From: Agromyces laixinhei
GTDB taxonomy: Bacteria; Actinomycetota; Actinomycetes; Actinomycetales; Microbacteriaceae
NCBI RefSeq assembly: GCF_006337065.1
Contig: NZ_CP040872.1
Span: forward strand, 1,426,001-1,490,000
Length of the DNA stretch: 64,000 nt
Reading direction: 5' to 3'
Shown: positions 36,259-44,922 of the stretch, one piece after another
Numbering within the stretch: position 1 is the first letter of the stretch
Layout: each line of letters starts with the position of its first letter
Made by a program: the position numbers and the translations under genes
Notes under the pieces: generated by a model
Databases searched by the model: none
The model's input: the letters and a program-made list of their open reading frames with translations, nothing else
Told to the model about the DNA's origin: nothing

Positions 36259-36360
36259 CGCCCGAACACTCGTTTCGTGGCCTGCAGCGCTCGCGATTCC
36301 CCCCAATCCTTGTGCTGCCGAGGCGGCACCTGTTCCCCCCAATGGGTGCCGCCCCCTTTT
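36259..36360 (+). ncRNA. 6C small RNA
   Basis: Two consecutive hairpins each expose a run of six cytosines in the loop: first stem GCAGCGC/GTGCTGC (36284-36290 and 36312-36318, C-run 36299-36304), second stem GGCGGCACC/GGTGCCGCC (36322-36330 and 36345-36353, C-run 36335-36340) followed by CCCTTTT, which also acts as terminator. This is the defining architecture of the actinobacterial 6C RNA (B11 in mycobacteria). The location next to acs and tad genes fits my recollection of its position in M. tuberculosis. In mycobacteria it base-pairs with mRNAs through the C loops. The 5' end is approximate. Confidence 0.88.
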
Positions 36361-36400
36361 CGTTCAGGCGTCTTCCCGTCTCGGCGAAGCGTCAGGTCGA

Positions 36401-36434
36401 GTCCTCCTCCACAGCACTGTGGGGGAGGACTTTT
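36401..36434 (+). terminator. Hairpin with T-run downstream of 6C RNA
   Basis: GTCCTCCTCCACAG and CTGTGGGGGAGGAC form a 14-bp stem with a 2-base loop and one wobble pair, followed by TTTT. It could be a backup terminator for the 6C RNA or an attenuator for the tad operon that starts 58 bases later. Confidence 0.75.
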
Positions 36435-36491
36435 CCGTACCTCCGGTCGAATGGATGCCTCGGGACCGGCGTCGTTTCCTACGCTCGCGGC

Positions 36492-37667
36492 ATGACTCAT
36501 CCCTTCGTGGCGTCGCCGTCCTGGCAGCGCGAACCTCTCGTCTCACTCGCGACTGAGCGCACGTTCGGGCCGGCCGGGGCGGCGCCGGCGCCGCAGGGCT
36601 CGGCCGCAGCCGGCCGGGCGGTGCCTGCAGGAGCCGGCCGGGCGGTGCCTGCAGGAGCCGGCCAGGGAGTGTCTGCCGGAGCCGGCCAGGGAGTGTCTGC
36701 CGGAGCCGGCCAGGCAGAGGCGGTCGCACCGACGCAGCGGCCGGGTGCCGATCTCTCCGTACTCGGCCCGCTCGAGCCATTCGCCCTCGACGGGCCGGTC
36801 ACCGACCTCTTCGTGAACGGTGACCGCGGGCTCTGGATCGATCGCGGCGCCGGCGCAGAGCACGAACCCGAGTGGGCGGCCGATGAAGCCGCGGTGCGGG
36901 CACTCGCGGTGCGCCTCATCGCCCGCGGCGGGCGCCACATCGACGAAGCGACTCCCGCGGTCGATGTGCGCCTGGGCGCCGGCATCCGTGTGCATGCCGT
37001 ACTGCCGCCGGTGTCGGCGACCGGCACGACGATCTCCGTGCGGGTGCCGCGAGCGGGCGGCTTCTCGCTTGCTGCGCTCGCGCGCGCAGGTCTCGTCGAC
37101 GCCTCGCACGAGGCGGCGCTCCGACAGGCGATCGGCGCCCGCAAGAACGTTCTCATCACCGGCGCCGGCGGCACGGGCAAGACCACACTGCTCGGCGCGC
37201 TGCTCGGAGAAGCGCCCGAGCGTGAGCGGCTCGTCGTCATCGAAGACGTCGCCGAGTTGCAGATCGACCACCCGCACGTGGTCTCGCTCGAAGCTCGCCA
37301 GGCGAATCTCGAGGGCACGGGCAGGGTCGGCCTCGACGCGCTGCTTCGCGAGGCACTGCGCATGCGCCCCGACCGGTTGGTCGTCGGTGAATGCCGTGGC
37401 GCCGAGCTCAGGGAACTCCTCGCGGCCCTCAACACCGGCCATGACGGTGGCGCAGGCACGCTGCACGCGAACTCGCTCGCCGATGTGCCGGCGAGGCTCG
37501 AAGCGCTCGGGGCGATCGCCGGGCTCACTCCCGACGCCCTCGCACGGCAGACCGTCAGCGCATTCGACCTCGTGCTCCATCTCGATCGCATCGACGGCCG
37601 CCGCCGCCTCGCGCAGATGGGCCGGTTCGAGCAGCGAGACGACCGCCTCACGGTCGACGCGATATGA
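36492..37667 (+). CDS. tadA: Tad/Flp pilus assembly ATPase (CpaF/TadA)
   Basis: A 391-residue secretion ATPase that powers assembly of Flp-type pili. Walker A is GAGGTGKTT (about 223-231), the Asp box is in VVIEDVAELQ, and Walker B/His-box regions are LREALRMRPDRLVVGECRG and GTLHANS. Residues about 40-72 form four 8-residue Gly/Ala repeats encoded by 24-bp tandem repeats and are not part of the family core. The next gene overlaps by four bases. It is the first gene of the pilus operon. Confidence 0.92.
   Translation: MTHPFVASPSWQREPLVSLATERTFGPAGAAPAPQGSAAAGRAVPAGAGRAVPAGAGQGVSAGAGQGVSAGAGQAEAVAPTQRPGADLSVLGPLEPFALDGPVTDLFVNGDRGLWIDRGAGAEHEPEWAADEAAVRALAVRLIARGGRHIDEATPAVDVRLGAGIRVHAVLPPVSATGTTISVRVPRAGGFSLAALARAGLVDASHEAALRQAIGARKNVLITGAGGTGKTTLLGALLGEAPERERLVVIEDVAELQIDHPHVVSLEARQANLEGTGRVGLDALLREALRMRPDRLVVGECRGAELRELLAALNTGHDGGAGTLHANSLADVPARLEALGAIAGLTPDALARQTVSAFDLVLHLDRIDGRRRLAQMGRFEQRDDRLTVDAI
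36608..36703 (+). repeat. Four 24-bp tandem repeats inside tadA
   Basis: Two copies of AGCCGGCCGGGCGGTGCC-type units are followed by two copies of AGCCGGCCAGGGAGTGTC-type units, each 24 bp and identical within the pair; a partial fifth follows. They encode AGRAVPAG and AGQGVSAG, a flexible linker. Copy number could vary between strains. Confidence 0.85.
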
Positions 37668-38686
37668 GCGAGCGGATGCCCCGGCCGCGGCGTGGATCGA
37701 GCACACGACGGTCGATCCGGCCGCTGCCGTTCCGCAGCGGCGTCGTGCGACTGCGGCGACGTCGCGATCCTGCCGCGGAGGTCGATGCGATCGCTGCCGT
37801 CACCGAACGGCTCGCCGTGCTGCTCGCGGCAGGCGTGCCGGCCGCGACCGCGTGGAGCCATGTCGGCGCGGAGTCGATCGCAGCGCCCGACGCTGCGGTC
37901 CTCGCGGCGGCGGCCGTGGCGGCCGGGAATGGCGACCAGGTGTCGCCGGCGATCACGGAGGCGGTTCGGGTGCGTCCCGGCGCTTCGAGCCTGGCCGGTG
38001 CTCGCGGCGGCGTGGGGCGTCGCGTCCGGGCCGGTGCGCCGCTCGCCGGGAGCCTGCGCGATCTCGCCGCGGTGCTGCGCGACGAGGCGCAGCTGCGCCG
38101 AGAGGTGCGCGCAGCACTCGCGGGCCCGGCGGCGAGTGCCCGCCTCGTGATGGCGTTGCCGGCGATCGCGGTCGTCTTCGGTGCGACGCTCGGCTTCGAC
38201 ACGCTCGGCGTGCTGTTCGGCAATCCCGTCGGACTCGTGTGCCTCGGCCTCGGGCTCGTGTGCTTGTGGGCTGGTCACCGATGGAACGTGACGCTCGCCG
38301 CTCGCGCCGGCCGATCGCGCGTCGACGCGGGGCTCGAACTCGAACTGCTCGCGATCGCGATGTCGAGCGGAGTGTCGATCGATCGCGCGAGAGCACTGGC
38401 ACGCAGCTCCATCGAGCAGTACGTGCCGCACGCCGGCGACGGAGCGGAGGTCGACGCGGTGCTCGGGCTCGCGGCGCGTGCCGGGGCTCCGGTCGCCGAG
38501 TTGCTGCGCGCCGAGGCGTTCAGGTTGCGCCGGGCGGCGCGGTCGGCAGGCATGGAGCGGGCCGCCGCGCTCGGCGTGCGGCTCATGCTTCCACTCGGGC
38601 TGTGCGTGCTCCCGGCCTTCGTGTTGCTCGGCGTCGCACCGCTCATGATCTCGGTCATCACGGGCACCCTCGGCGGTGCTTTGTGA
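37664..38686 (+). CDS. Type II secretion F-domain protein (TadB/TadC-like), local frameshift suspected
   Basis: A 340-residue inner-membrane platform protein of the Tad pilus, with hydrophobic helices at about 160-180 and 185-205 and at the C-terminus, and T2SF motifs near ELELLAIAMSSGVSIDRARA. Between about 37976 and 38030 the frame reads GASSLAGARGGVGRRVR, while another frame reads AWPVLAAAWGVAS, the family-like sequence. Two compensating single-base changes (C-run at 37976-37978 and G-run at 38028-38030) would explain this. The protein is otherwise complete. Most related operons have two such genes; only one is seen here. Confidence 0.82.
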   Translation: MSERMPRPRRGSSTRRSIRPLPFRSGVVRLRRRRDPAAEVDAIAAVTERLAVLLAAGVPAATAWSHVGAESIAAPDAAVLAAAAVAAGNGDQVSPAITEAVRVRPGASSLAGARGGVGRRVRAGAPLAGSLRDLAAVLRDEAQLRREVRAALAGPAASARLVMALPAIAVVFGATLGFDTLGVLFGNPVGLVCLGLGLVCLWAGHRWNVTLAARAGRSRVDAGLELELLAIAMSSGVSIDRARALARSSIEQYVPHAGDGAEVDAVLGLAARAGAPVAELLRAEAFRLRRAARSAGMERAAALGVRLMLPLGLCVLPAFVLLGVAPLMISVITGTLGGAL

Positions 38687-38744
38687 ACCGACCCGACTCG
38701 TGCCACCCGACTGCCGGCGAACCGGCAACACAGGAAGGAACACC

Positions 38745-39014
38745 ATGCACCAACACCCCGCAGCCGAACCCCTCGCAGCCGAACCCTCTGCGACCGAACA
38801 CCCCCGAGACCGCACACGACCCGGCCGCGCGCGCCTCGTCGCCAGGCGGATCGCCGTGCGACTCGCCGGGGAACGCGGAGCAGCGACGGCCGAGTACGCC
38901 GTGGCGACCATGGCGGCGGTCGGGTTCGCCGGCCTGCTCGTCATCATCCTCCGCGGCGACGAGGTGCGCGGCATCCTCACCGATCTCGTGCGGAATGCGC
39001 TCACGGTCGGCTGA
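38745..39014 (+). CDS. DUF4244 small membrane protein (Flp pilin-like)
   Basis: An 89-residue protein: a charged N-terminal region, then GERGAATAEYAVATMAAVGF and one hydrophobic helix, the pattern of a prepilin (Gly-x-x-x-x-Glu-Tyr). DUF4244 proteins occupy this position in actinobacterial tad loci (Rv3656c-like) and probably form the pilin subunit. AGGAAGGA precedes the ATG at 38745. The start of the next gene lies inside its last codons. Confidence 0.87.
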   Translation: MHQHPAAEPLAAEPSATEHPRDRTRPGRARLVARRIAVRLAGERGAATAEYAVATMAAVGFAGLLVIILRGDEVRGILTDLVRNALTVG

Positions 39015-39339
39015 GAGCGAGCGAGGTAGCGTGACCGCGGAATTCGCGGTCGCGCTGCCCGCCATCGCGCTCGTGCTCGCGACGTGTCTCGCCTCGGTGC
39101 AACTGGCGGCGCAGCAGGTTCGGTTGACGGATGCTTCGGCCGACGCCGCCAGATCGCTCGGGCGCGGGGAGTCGAACTCCGCGGCGGCGGCCATCGCCGA
39201 CCGCGTCTCGGGCGGCGCCGATCTCTCGGTGGCGGTCGACGGTCAGTTCGTGTGTGCGATGCTCACGTCCTCGGGCGGGGGACTGCTCGCGGCGATCGAA
39301 CTCCGGGCCGAGTCCTGCGCCGTGACGGGTGGCCGGTGA
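38995..39339 (+). CDS. TadE-family pseudopilin
   Basis: A 114-residue protein: ERGSVTAEFAVALPAIALVL is the TadE-type prepilin signal with its membrane helix, followed by a small extracellular domain with two cysteines (QFVCAML, ESCAV). The ATG at 38995 overlaps the preceding gene by 20 bases; GTG at 39031 is an alternative but would lose the basic N-terminus. The stop overlaps the next start (TGATG). Confidence 0.85.
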   Translation: MRSRSAESERGSVTAEFAVALPAIALVLATCLASVQLAAQQVRLTDASADAARSLGRGESNSAAAAIADRVSGGADLSVAVDGQFVCAMLTSSGGGLLAAIELRAESCAVTGGR

Positions 39340-39722
39340 TGGCTGCCGGGCGTCGCATCGATGCTGCCGGGCGTCGTGTCGATGCTGATCGCGGCGCGGC
39401 CTCCGTGCTCGCCGTCGGCGTCATCGGGGCGATGGCCGCGCTCGCCGTGGCGCTCACGGCATTGCTCGGCGTCTTCGTCGTCTCGCAACGGGCGTCGAAC
39501 GCGGCAGACGCCGCTGCCCTCGCGGCGGCCGACGCGATCTCGGGCGCCGTGGCGGGCGTGCCGTGCGCACTCGCAGACACCGTTGCCGCCCGCAACGGTG
39601 CGCGGCTGAGCGCCTGCGAAGGAGACGGCGCCGCGGCATCCGTCATCGTCGTCATCGACACCGTGGCGGGGTTCGCGGTCTCAGCATCGGCTCGCGCCGG
39701 ACCGCCCGGAGGGCCCGGCTGA
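39339..39722 (+). CDS. Rv3654c-type TadE-like pilus protein
   Basis: A 127-residue protein: DRGAASVLAVGVIGAMAALA is a pseudopilin-like signal helix, followed by QRASNAADAAALAAADAISG, the hallmark of the Flp-assembly TadE/TadG-like group. Two cysteines are in the soluble part. It ends the pilus operon. In actinobacteria this family sits next to helicase or tad genes; the exact role is unknown. Confidence 0.83.
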   Translation: MAAGRRIDAAGRRVDADRGAASVLAVGVIGAMAALAVALTALLGVFVVSQRASNAADAAALAAADAISGAVAGVPCALADTVAARNGARLSACEGDGAAASVIVVIDTVAGFAVSASARAGPPGGPG

Positions 39723-39804
39723 AACCCCGGCCGAGGCTCGCCGCCGAGGGTCGAGGGTCGCTCCCGAAACTCGCCGCCGGCGGGTCGTTCCCGAAACTCG
39801 CAGC

Positions 39805-40041
39805 TCAGTCGAAGACGGTCTCGATGTAGCGGTACTCGACGGCCGACGGTCGGTCGTCGCCCTCCGCCGCGAACTCCATGCCGGCCGCGCGGGCATACAC
39901 GTAGTGCTTGCCGTGATCGGTGCCGAGTTCGAGGCGCGGGCGGGGATCTCCGGACTCGAGGAAGGCGGTGGCCACCGTCTTGCCCTCGAGCGGTCCGTCG
40001 ACCAGCATCGCCGTGTACGAACTTGTCGTTGAGGTGTCCAT
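39805..40041 (-). CDS. Conserved small protein of unknown function
   Basis: A 78-residue protein (DTSTTSSYTAMLVDGPLEGK ... HYVYARAAGMEFAAEGD ... VEYRYIETVFD). The sequence is compositionally normal and has the look of a folded beta-rich domain; family not recognised. The ATG at 40041 has GAGGAG about 10 bases upstream; another ATG at 40050 is too close to that site. It lies opposite to topA and shares the intergenic region with it. Confidence 0.65.
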   Translation of the reverse strand: MDTSTTSSYTAMLVDGPLEGKTVATAFLESGDPRPRLELGTDHGKHYVYARAAGMEFAAEGDDRPSAVEYRYIETVFD

Positions 40042-40251
40042 GATGGTCATTCTCCTCAGCCCCGCGGGAACCGCAAGAGGCGGAAGGGAATGCCGTGGAA
40101 CCGGCCCGACGGCACCACGGTGCGCCTCCTCTCGGCGAGTGTGTGTATCGTGTGGCTGTCGGCGGACCATTTCGCCGTCAGATGGCACACCGCTCGGGGG
40201 CGCGGTCTCGAATGTGCGTTCTCGTCCCAATCGTCAATACAGAGGAGTCCG

Positions 40252-43071
40252 GTGTCAGGCGCGAAGAAACTGGTCATCGTCGAGTCGCCAACGAAGATGA
40301 AGTCCATCGCCCAATATCTGGGCGAGGGCTACGAAGTGCTGTCGTCCGTCGGGCACATCCGCGACCTCATCGAGCCGAAGAACCTGCCGGCAGAGCTGAA
40401 GAAGGGCCCGCTCGGCAAGTTCTCGGTCGACGTCGACAACGGCTTCGAGCCGTACTACGTGGTCTCCGACTCCAAGAAGAAGACCGTCGCCGAACTGAAG
40501 CGTGCGCTGAAGGGGGCCGACGAACTCCTGCTCGCCACCGATGAAGACCGCGAGGGCGAGGCCATCGCGTGGCACCTGTTGCAGGAGCTGAAGCCCAAGG
40601 TGCCGGTGCGGCGCATGGTCTTCCATGAGATCACCAAGGACGCGATCCAGAAGGCGAAGGACAACACCCGCGATCTCGACACCGCACTCGTCGACGCGCA
40701 GGAGACCCGGCGCATCCTCGATCGCCTCTACGGTTACGAGGTCTCGCCCGTGCTCTGGCGCAAGGTCGGCCCCGGCCTCTCCGCCGGTCGCGTGCAGTCG
40801 GCGGCCACGCGCCTCGTCGTCGACCGCGAGCGCGAGCGCCTCGCCTTCGTCTCCGCAGGCTATTGGGACCTCGCGGGACGCTTCGCGGACGCGGCATCCG
40901 AGGGCTCGCCCTCGTTCGAGGCGAAGCTCGTGCGCCTCGCCGGTCAGCGTGTCGCGACCGGCCGCGACTTCGACGACGCCGGAAAGCTGAAGGGCAAGGC
41001 CGTCGTGCTCGACGAAGCGACCGCCGCGGCGCTCGTCACGGCGCTCGCCGACGATGCCGTCTCGCGCACCGTCTCGAAGGTCGAGTCGAAGCCGTACTCG
41101 CGTCGCCCGGCGGCGCCGTTCACGACGTCGACGCTGCAGCAGGAATCCGCCCGCAAGCTCCGCCTCTCGGCGCGCGACACCATGCGCGTGGCGCAGTCGC
41201 TCTACGAGAACGGCTACATCACCTATATGCGAACCGACTCGCCGTCGCTCTCGCAGCAGGCGATCACCGCGGCGCGCTCGCAGGCGACGAAGCTGTACGG
41301 TGCGGACTCGATCCCCGACAAGCCGCGCGCGTACGCCGGCAAATCGAAGAACGCGCAAGAGGCGCACGAGGCGATCCGCCCGTCGGGCGAGGTGTTCCGC
41401 ACGCCCGCCGAACTGCAGAGCGTGCTGCGAGGCAGCGAGTTCAAGCTCTACGACCTGATCTGGAAGCGCACCGTCGCCTCCCAGATGGCCGACGCGAAGG
41501 GCCAGACGGCAACCGTCACGATCGAGGTCGGGCCGACGGCGGCGGATGCTGCGGCTCCCGCTGATCCGACCGCCCCTGTGGGGGGTACGATCGCCGAGTT
41601 CACCGCGAGCGGCACGGTCATCACCTTCCGCGGTTTCCTCGCCGCCTATGAAGAGGGCCGCGACGAGGAGCGCAACGCCGAAGAGGCTCCCGGCGAGGCG
41701 AAACTGCCTCCGCTGAAGGAGGGCCAGTCGCTCGCCATGGCCGACCTCGAGGCGAAGGGCCATGAGACGTCGCCGCCGCCGCGCTACACCGAGGCGAGCC
41801 TCGTGAAGCGGCTGGAAGAACTCGGCATCGGCCGACCCTCGACGTTCGCCTCGATCATCTCGACGATCCTCGACCGCGGCTACGTCACGCAACGCGGTCA
41901 GGCACTCGTGCCGAGCTGGGTGGCCTTCTCGGTCGTGCGGCTGCTCGAAGAGCACTTCGGTGATCTCGTGGAGTACGACTTCACCGCCGAGATGGAGGAT
42001 GACCTCGACCACATCGCCGCAGGCGAGGCCGATCGGGTCGACTGGCTCTCGAGCTTCTACTTCGGCTCGGACAAGCATCGTGGTCTGCGACAGGTCGTCG
42101 ACAACCTCGGTGAGATCGACGCCCGAGAGATCAACTCGGTGCAGATCGCGCCGGGCATCACGCTGCGCATCGGCAAGTACGGTCCGTACCTCGAGACGGT
42201 CGAAGAGGGCGCCGCTCCCGATGCGACGCCTCGACGGGTGAACCTACCCGACGGCCTCGCGCCGGACGAGCTCACCGAGGCGAAGGCCCGCGAACTCATC
42301 GATGCGCCCGTGCAGGAGGCGCGCGTGCTCGGTGTGAACCCTGACAACGGCAAGGAGGTCGTCGTGAAAGACGGCCGCTTCGGCCCGTATGTCACCGAAC
42401 TCGAGCCCCAGCCCGTCGCAGTGCCCGAAGCGGATGCCGCGGCCTCCGCAACCGCTCAGGAGGGTACCGTCGACCCCGCGACCGGTGAGGTGACCGACGC
42501 GCCGAAGCCGAAGGCCAAGCGCGCAGCGAAGAAGACGCCTGCCGAGAAGCCGCGCACCGCGTCGCTCTTCAAGAGCATGCAGATCGCCGAGATCGATTTC
42601 GAGACGGCGCTGCGCCTGCTGAACCTGCCGCGCGTCGTCGGGGTCGACCCCGAGTCCGAGGCCGAGATCACCGCCCAGAACGGCCGCTACGGCCCGTACC
42701 TCAAGAAGGGCACCGACACCCGCACGCTGCCGAGCGAAGACGCGATCTTCGAGATCGGACTCGATGGGGCCCTCGAGTTGTTCGCCCAGCCGAAGTACGG
42801 CGCCCGCACCGCGTCGAGCGCTCTCAAGGAGTTCGAGGCCGACCCCGTCAGCGGCAAGCCCATCAAGGTGAAAGACGGCCGTTTCGGACCGTACGTCACC
42901 GACGGCACCACGAATGCGACGATCCCGCGCGCCGAGTCCGTCGAAGACATCACCTTCGAACGCGCGGTGGAGTTGCTGCAGATCAAGCGCGACAAGGGCC
43001 CGGCGGCGCCGCGGGCGAAGAAGGCGCCCGCCAAGCGGGCTCCGGCGAAGAAGGCGGCGACCAAGAAGTGA
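40252..43071 (+). CDS. topA: DNA topoisomerase I
   Basis: A 939-residue type IA topoisomerase that relaxes negative supercoils. The Toprim domain has LVIVESPTKMKSIA (Glu11) and ATDEDREGEAIAW; the active-site Tyr is about residue 325 in ITYMRTDSPS. The C-terminus has four GRFGPYV/GRYGPYL-type modules (about 640-920) and a Lys/Ala tail (KKAPAKRAPAKKAATKK) typical of actinobacteria. The GTG at 40252 follows AGAGGAG; the frame open upstream lacks homology. The stop overlaps the tmk start. Confidence 0.97.
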   Translation: MSGAKKLVIVESPTKMKSIAQYLGEGYEVLSSVGHIRDLIEPKNLPAELKKGPLGKFSVDVDNGFEPYYVVSDSKKKTVAELKRALKGADELLLATDEDREGEAIAWHLLQELKPKVPVRRMVFHEITKDAIQKAKDNTRDLDTALVDAQETRRILDRLYGYEVSPVLWRKVGPGLSAGRVQSAATRLVVDRERERLAFVSAGYWDLAGRFADAASEGSPSFEAKLVRLAGQRVATGRDFDDAGKLKGKAVVLDEATAAALVTALADDAVSRTVSKVESKPYSRRPAAPFTTSTLQQESARKLRLSARDTMRVAQSLYENGYITYMRTDSPSLSQQAITAARSQATKLYGADSIPDKPRAYAGKSKNAQEAHEAIRPSGEVFRTPAELQSVLRGSEFKLYDLIWKRTVASQMADAKGQTATVTIEVGPTAADAAAPADPTAPVGGTIAEFTASGTVITFRGFLAAYEEGRDEERNAEEAPGEAKLPPLKEGQSLAMADLEAKGHETSPPPRYTEASLVKRLEELGIGRPSTFASIISTILDRGYVTQRGQALVPSWVAFSVVRLLEEHFGDLVEYDFTAEMEDDLDHIAAGEADRVDWLSSFYFGSDKHRGLRQVVDNLGEIDAREINSVQIAPGITLRIGKYGPYLETVEEGAAPDATPRRVNLPDGLAPDELTEAKARELIDAPVQEARVLGVNPDNGKEVVVKDGRFGPYVTELEPQPVAVPEADAAASATAQEGTVDPATGEVTDAPKPKAKRAAKKTPAEKPRTASLFKSMQIAEIDFETALRLLNLPRVVGVDPESEAEITAQNGRYGPYLKKGTDTRTLPSEDAIFEIGLDGALELFAQPKYGARTASSALKEFEADPVSGKPIKVKDGRFGPYVTDGTTNATIPRAESVEDITFERAVELLQIKRDKGPAAPRAKKAPAKRAPAKKAATKK

Positions 43072-43688
43072 GCAGCGGGCTCTTCATCACCTTCGAGGGC
43101 GGCGACGGGTCCGGCAAGACGACCCAGGCCGAACTGCTCGGCGCATGGCTCGGTGAGGCCGGGCGCAGCGTGGTGCGCACCCGTGAACCGGGCGGCACCG
43201 AGGTCGGAGTCGAGGTGCGCGAGATCGTGCTGCACCATCGCGGTGACATCGCCCCCCGCGCCGAGGCGTTGCTCTACGCCGCCGACCGCGCGCATCACAT
43301 CGCGACCGTCGTCCGGCCCGCGCTCGCGCGCGGAGAGGTGGTCATCCAGGACCGCTACATCGACTCCTCGGTGGCCTATCAGGGCGCCGGGCGCGTGCTC
43401 GATCCCGAGGCCGTGCGCGGACTCTCCGAATGGGCGACCGAGGGCCTCCTGCCCGACCTCACCATTCTGCTCGATCTCGATGCGGCGTCGGCTCGTACCC
43501 GGCTCGACGGTGCACGCACACGCTACGACCGACTCGAGGCCGAGGCATCCGAGTTCCACGATCGGGTGCGAAGCGCCTACCTCGCGCTCGCGTCGGCCGA
43601 ACCCGAGCGGTTCCTCGTGGTCGATGCCGCCGCACCGGTCGACGAGATCGCTGCAGAGATCCGGGCCCGAGTGGCCCGCCTGGTCTGA
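43068..43688 (+). CDS. tmk: Thymidylate kinase
   Basis: A 206-residue dTMP kinase supplying dTDP for DNA synthesis. P-loop FEGGDGSGKTTQ (residues 9-20), the DR motif in VIQDRYIDSSVAYQG and TREPGGTEVG for the nucleobase are all present. GTG start inside the topA stop (GTGA), so it is translated after topA. Normal length for the family. Confidence 0.96.
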   Translation: MSSGLFITFEGGDGSGKTTQAELLGAWLGEAGRSVVRTREPGGTEVGVEVREIVLHHRGDIAPRAEALLYAADRAHHIATVVRPALARGEVVIQDRYIDSSVAYQGAGRVLDPEAVRGLSEWATEGLLPDLTILLDLDAASARTRLDGARTRYDRLEAEASEFHDRVRSAYLALASAEPERFLVVDAAAPVDEIAAEIRARVARLV

Positions 43689-43731
43689 GCACGCGCAGCT
43701 CGTCGTCAGCCGCTGAAGGTAGCGTTGAATC

Positions 43732-44922
43732 GTGAGCGTGTGGAGTGAACTGACCGGCCAAGATGCCGCGATCGCGCTGTTCCGCAGCGCGGCCGAATCG
43801 GCCGGGGCCCCTGCCGCAGCTGGCTCGGGTGCCGGCGCCCAGCAGATGGCCCACTCGTGGCTCGTGACCGGCCCGCCCGGGTCGGGGCGATCCAACCTCG
43901 CATACGCCTTCGCGTCCGCCCTCATCTCGGGCCTGCCCGACGGCGACGAGCGCACTCGCGCGCAGGTCGACGCACGCAGCCACCCCGACCTGCACGTGCT
44001 CGCCACCGAGGGCGTCATCATCAAGCGCGACGACGTGCGCGACATCGTGCGTCGTTCGCACTACGCGCCGTCGATCGGCAGGCACCGGGTCATCATCGTC
44101 GAAGACGCCGACCGCATGACCGAGCAGACCTCGAACTTCCTCCTCAAAGAACTCGAGGAGCCGCCCGAGCGCACCGTGTGGATCCTCTGCGCGCCGAGCG
44201 AGGCCGATCTCATCCCCACCATTCGCTCGCGAGTGCGGTCGGTACGACTCCAGGTGCCGAGCATCGCGGATGTCGCGACGCTCCTCGAACGTCGCGACGG
44301 CGTCGATCCCGTGCTCGCCGAGCGGGCGGCCCGCGAGGCGCAGAGCCATATCGGCATGGCGCATCGACTCGCGACCAACGAGGAAGCACGGCGGCGTCGC
44401 TCCGAGACCCTCGAACTCGCGCTCGCGGTGCGGTCGGCTTCGGGAGCGGTCGCCACGGCCGCGAGATTCATCGAGATCGCCGGTGAAGACGCCAAGGCCA
44501 TCGGCGAACTGCGCGACGCCGAAGAGCGCGCCCACGCACTGCACTCGCTGGGCGTCGCGCCCGGCCAGGCGGTGCCCAATGCCCTGCGACCGCAACTGAA
44601 GTCCCTCGAAGACGACCAGAAGCGCCGCGCCACCCGAAGCCTCCGCGACGGCATCGACCGTATTCTCGTCGATCTCGCGTCGCTCTACCGCGACATCCTG
44701 CTGATTCAACTCCACGCCGACGTGCCGCTCGTGAACCGCGAGCTCGAGGCGGGCATGCAGCGGGCCGCGGCATCCGCTTCGCCTGCTCGCACCCTCGCGA
44801 CCCTCGACGCGATCCAGCAGGCACGCACGCGCATCGAGGGCAACGTCGCGCCGGCCCTTGCGCTCGAGGCGATGCTCGTCTCCGCCATCCGACGACCGAC
44901 CGCCGAACGAGGGGCCGCATGA
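43732..44922 (+). CDS. holB: DNA polymerase III delta-prime subunit
   Basis: A 396-residue AAA+ clamp-loader subunit. WSELTGQDAAIALF is the typical N-terminus, the P-loop is degenerate (GPPGSGRSNLA, lacking the usual Lys), and the region IIVEDADRMTEQTSNFLLKE precedes the arginine-finger SRVRSVRL. A non-ATPase delta-prime-like variant is suggested by the altered P-loop; actinobacterial delta-prime commonly shows this. It follows tmk by about 40 bases and overlaps the next gene by four. Confidence 0.93.
   Translation: MSVWSELTGQDAAIALFRSAAESAGAPAAAGSGAGAQQMAHSWLVTGPPGSGRSNLAYAFASALISGLPDGDERTRAQVDARSHPDLHVLATEGVIIKRDDVRDIVRRSHYAPSIGRHRVIIVEDADRMTEQTSNFLLKELEEPPERTVWILCAPSEADLIPTIRSRVRSVRLQVPSIADVATLLERRDGVDPVLAERAAREAQSHIGMAHRLATNEEARRRRSETLELALAVRSASGAVATAARFIEIAGEDAKAIGELRDAEERAHALHSLGVAPGQAVPNALRPQLKSLEDDQKRRATRSLRDGIDRILVDLASLYRDILLIQLHADVPLVNRELEAGMQRAAASASPARTLATLDAIQQARTRIEGNVAPALALEAMLVSAIRRPTAERGAA

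Noticed and set aside
36820..39339. An 839-codon plus-strand open frame through tadA and tadB
   Set aside because: Only its last 115 codons (38995-39339) encode a real TadE protein. The rest is Arg/Ser-rich shadow sequence of the two genes in other frames.
40208..40223. LexA-box-like sequence upstream of topA
   Set aside because: It matches 9 of 12 positions, but one such hit is expected by chance in a window this long and topA is not a usual SOS gene. Mentioned only as a weak third match.
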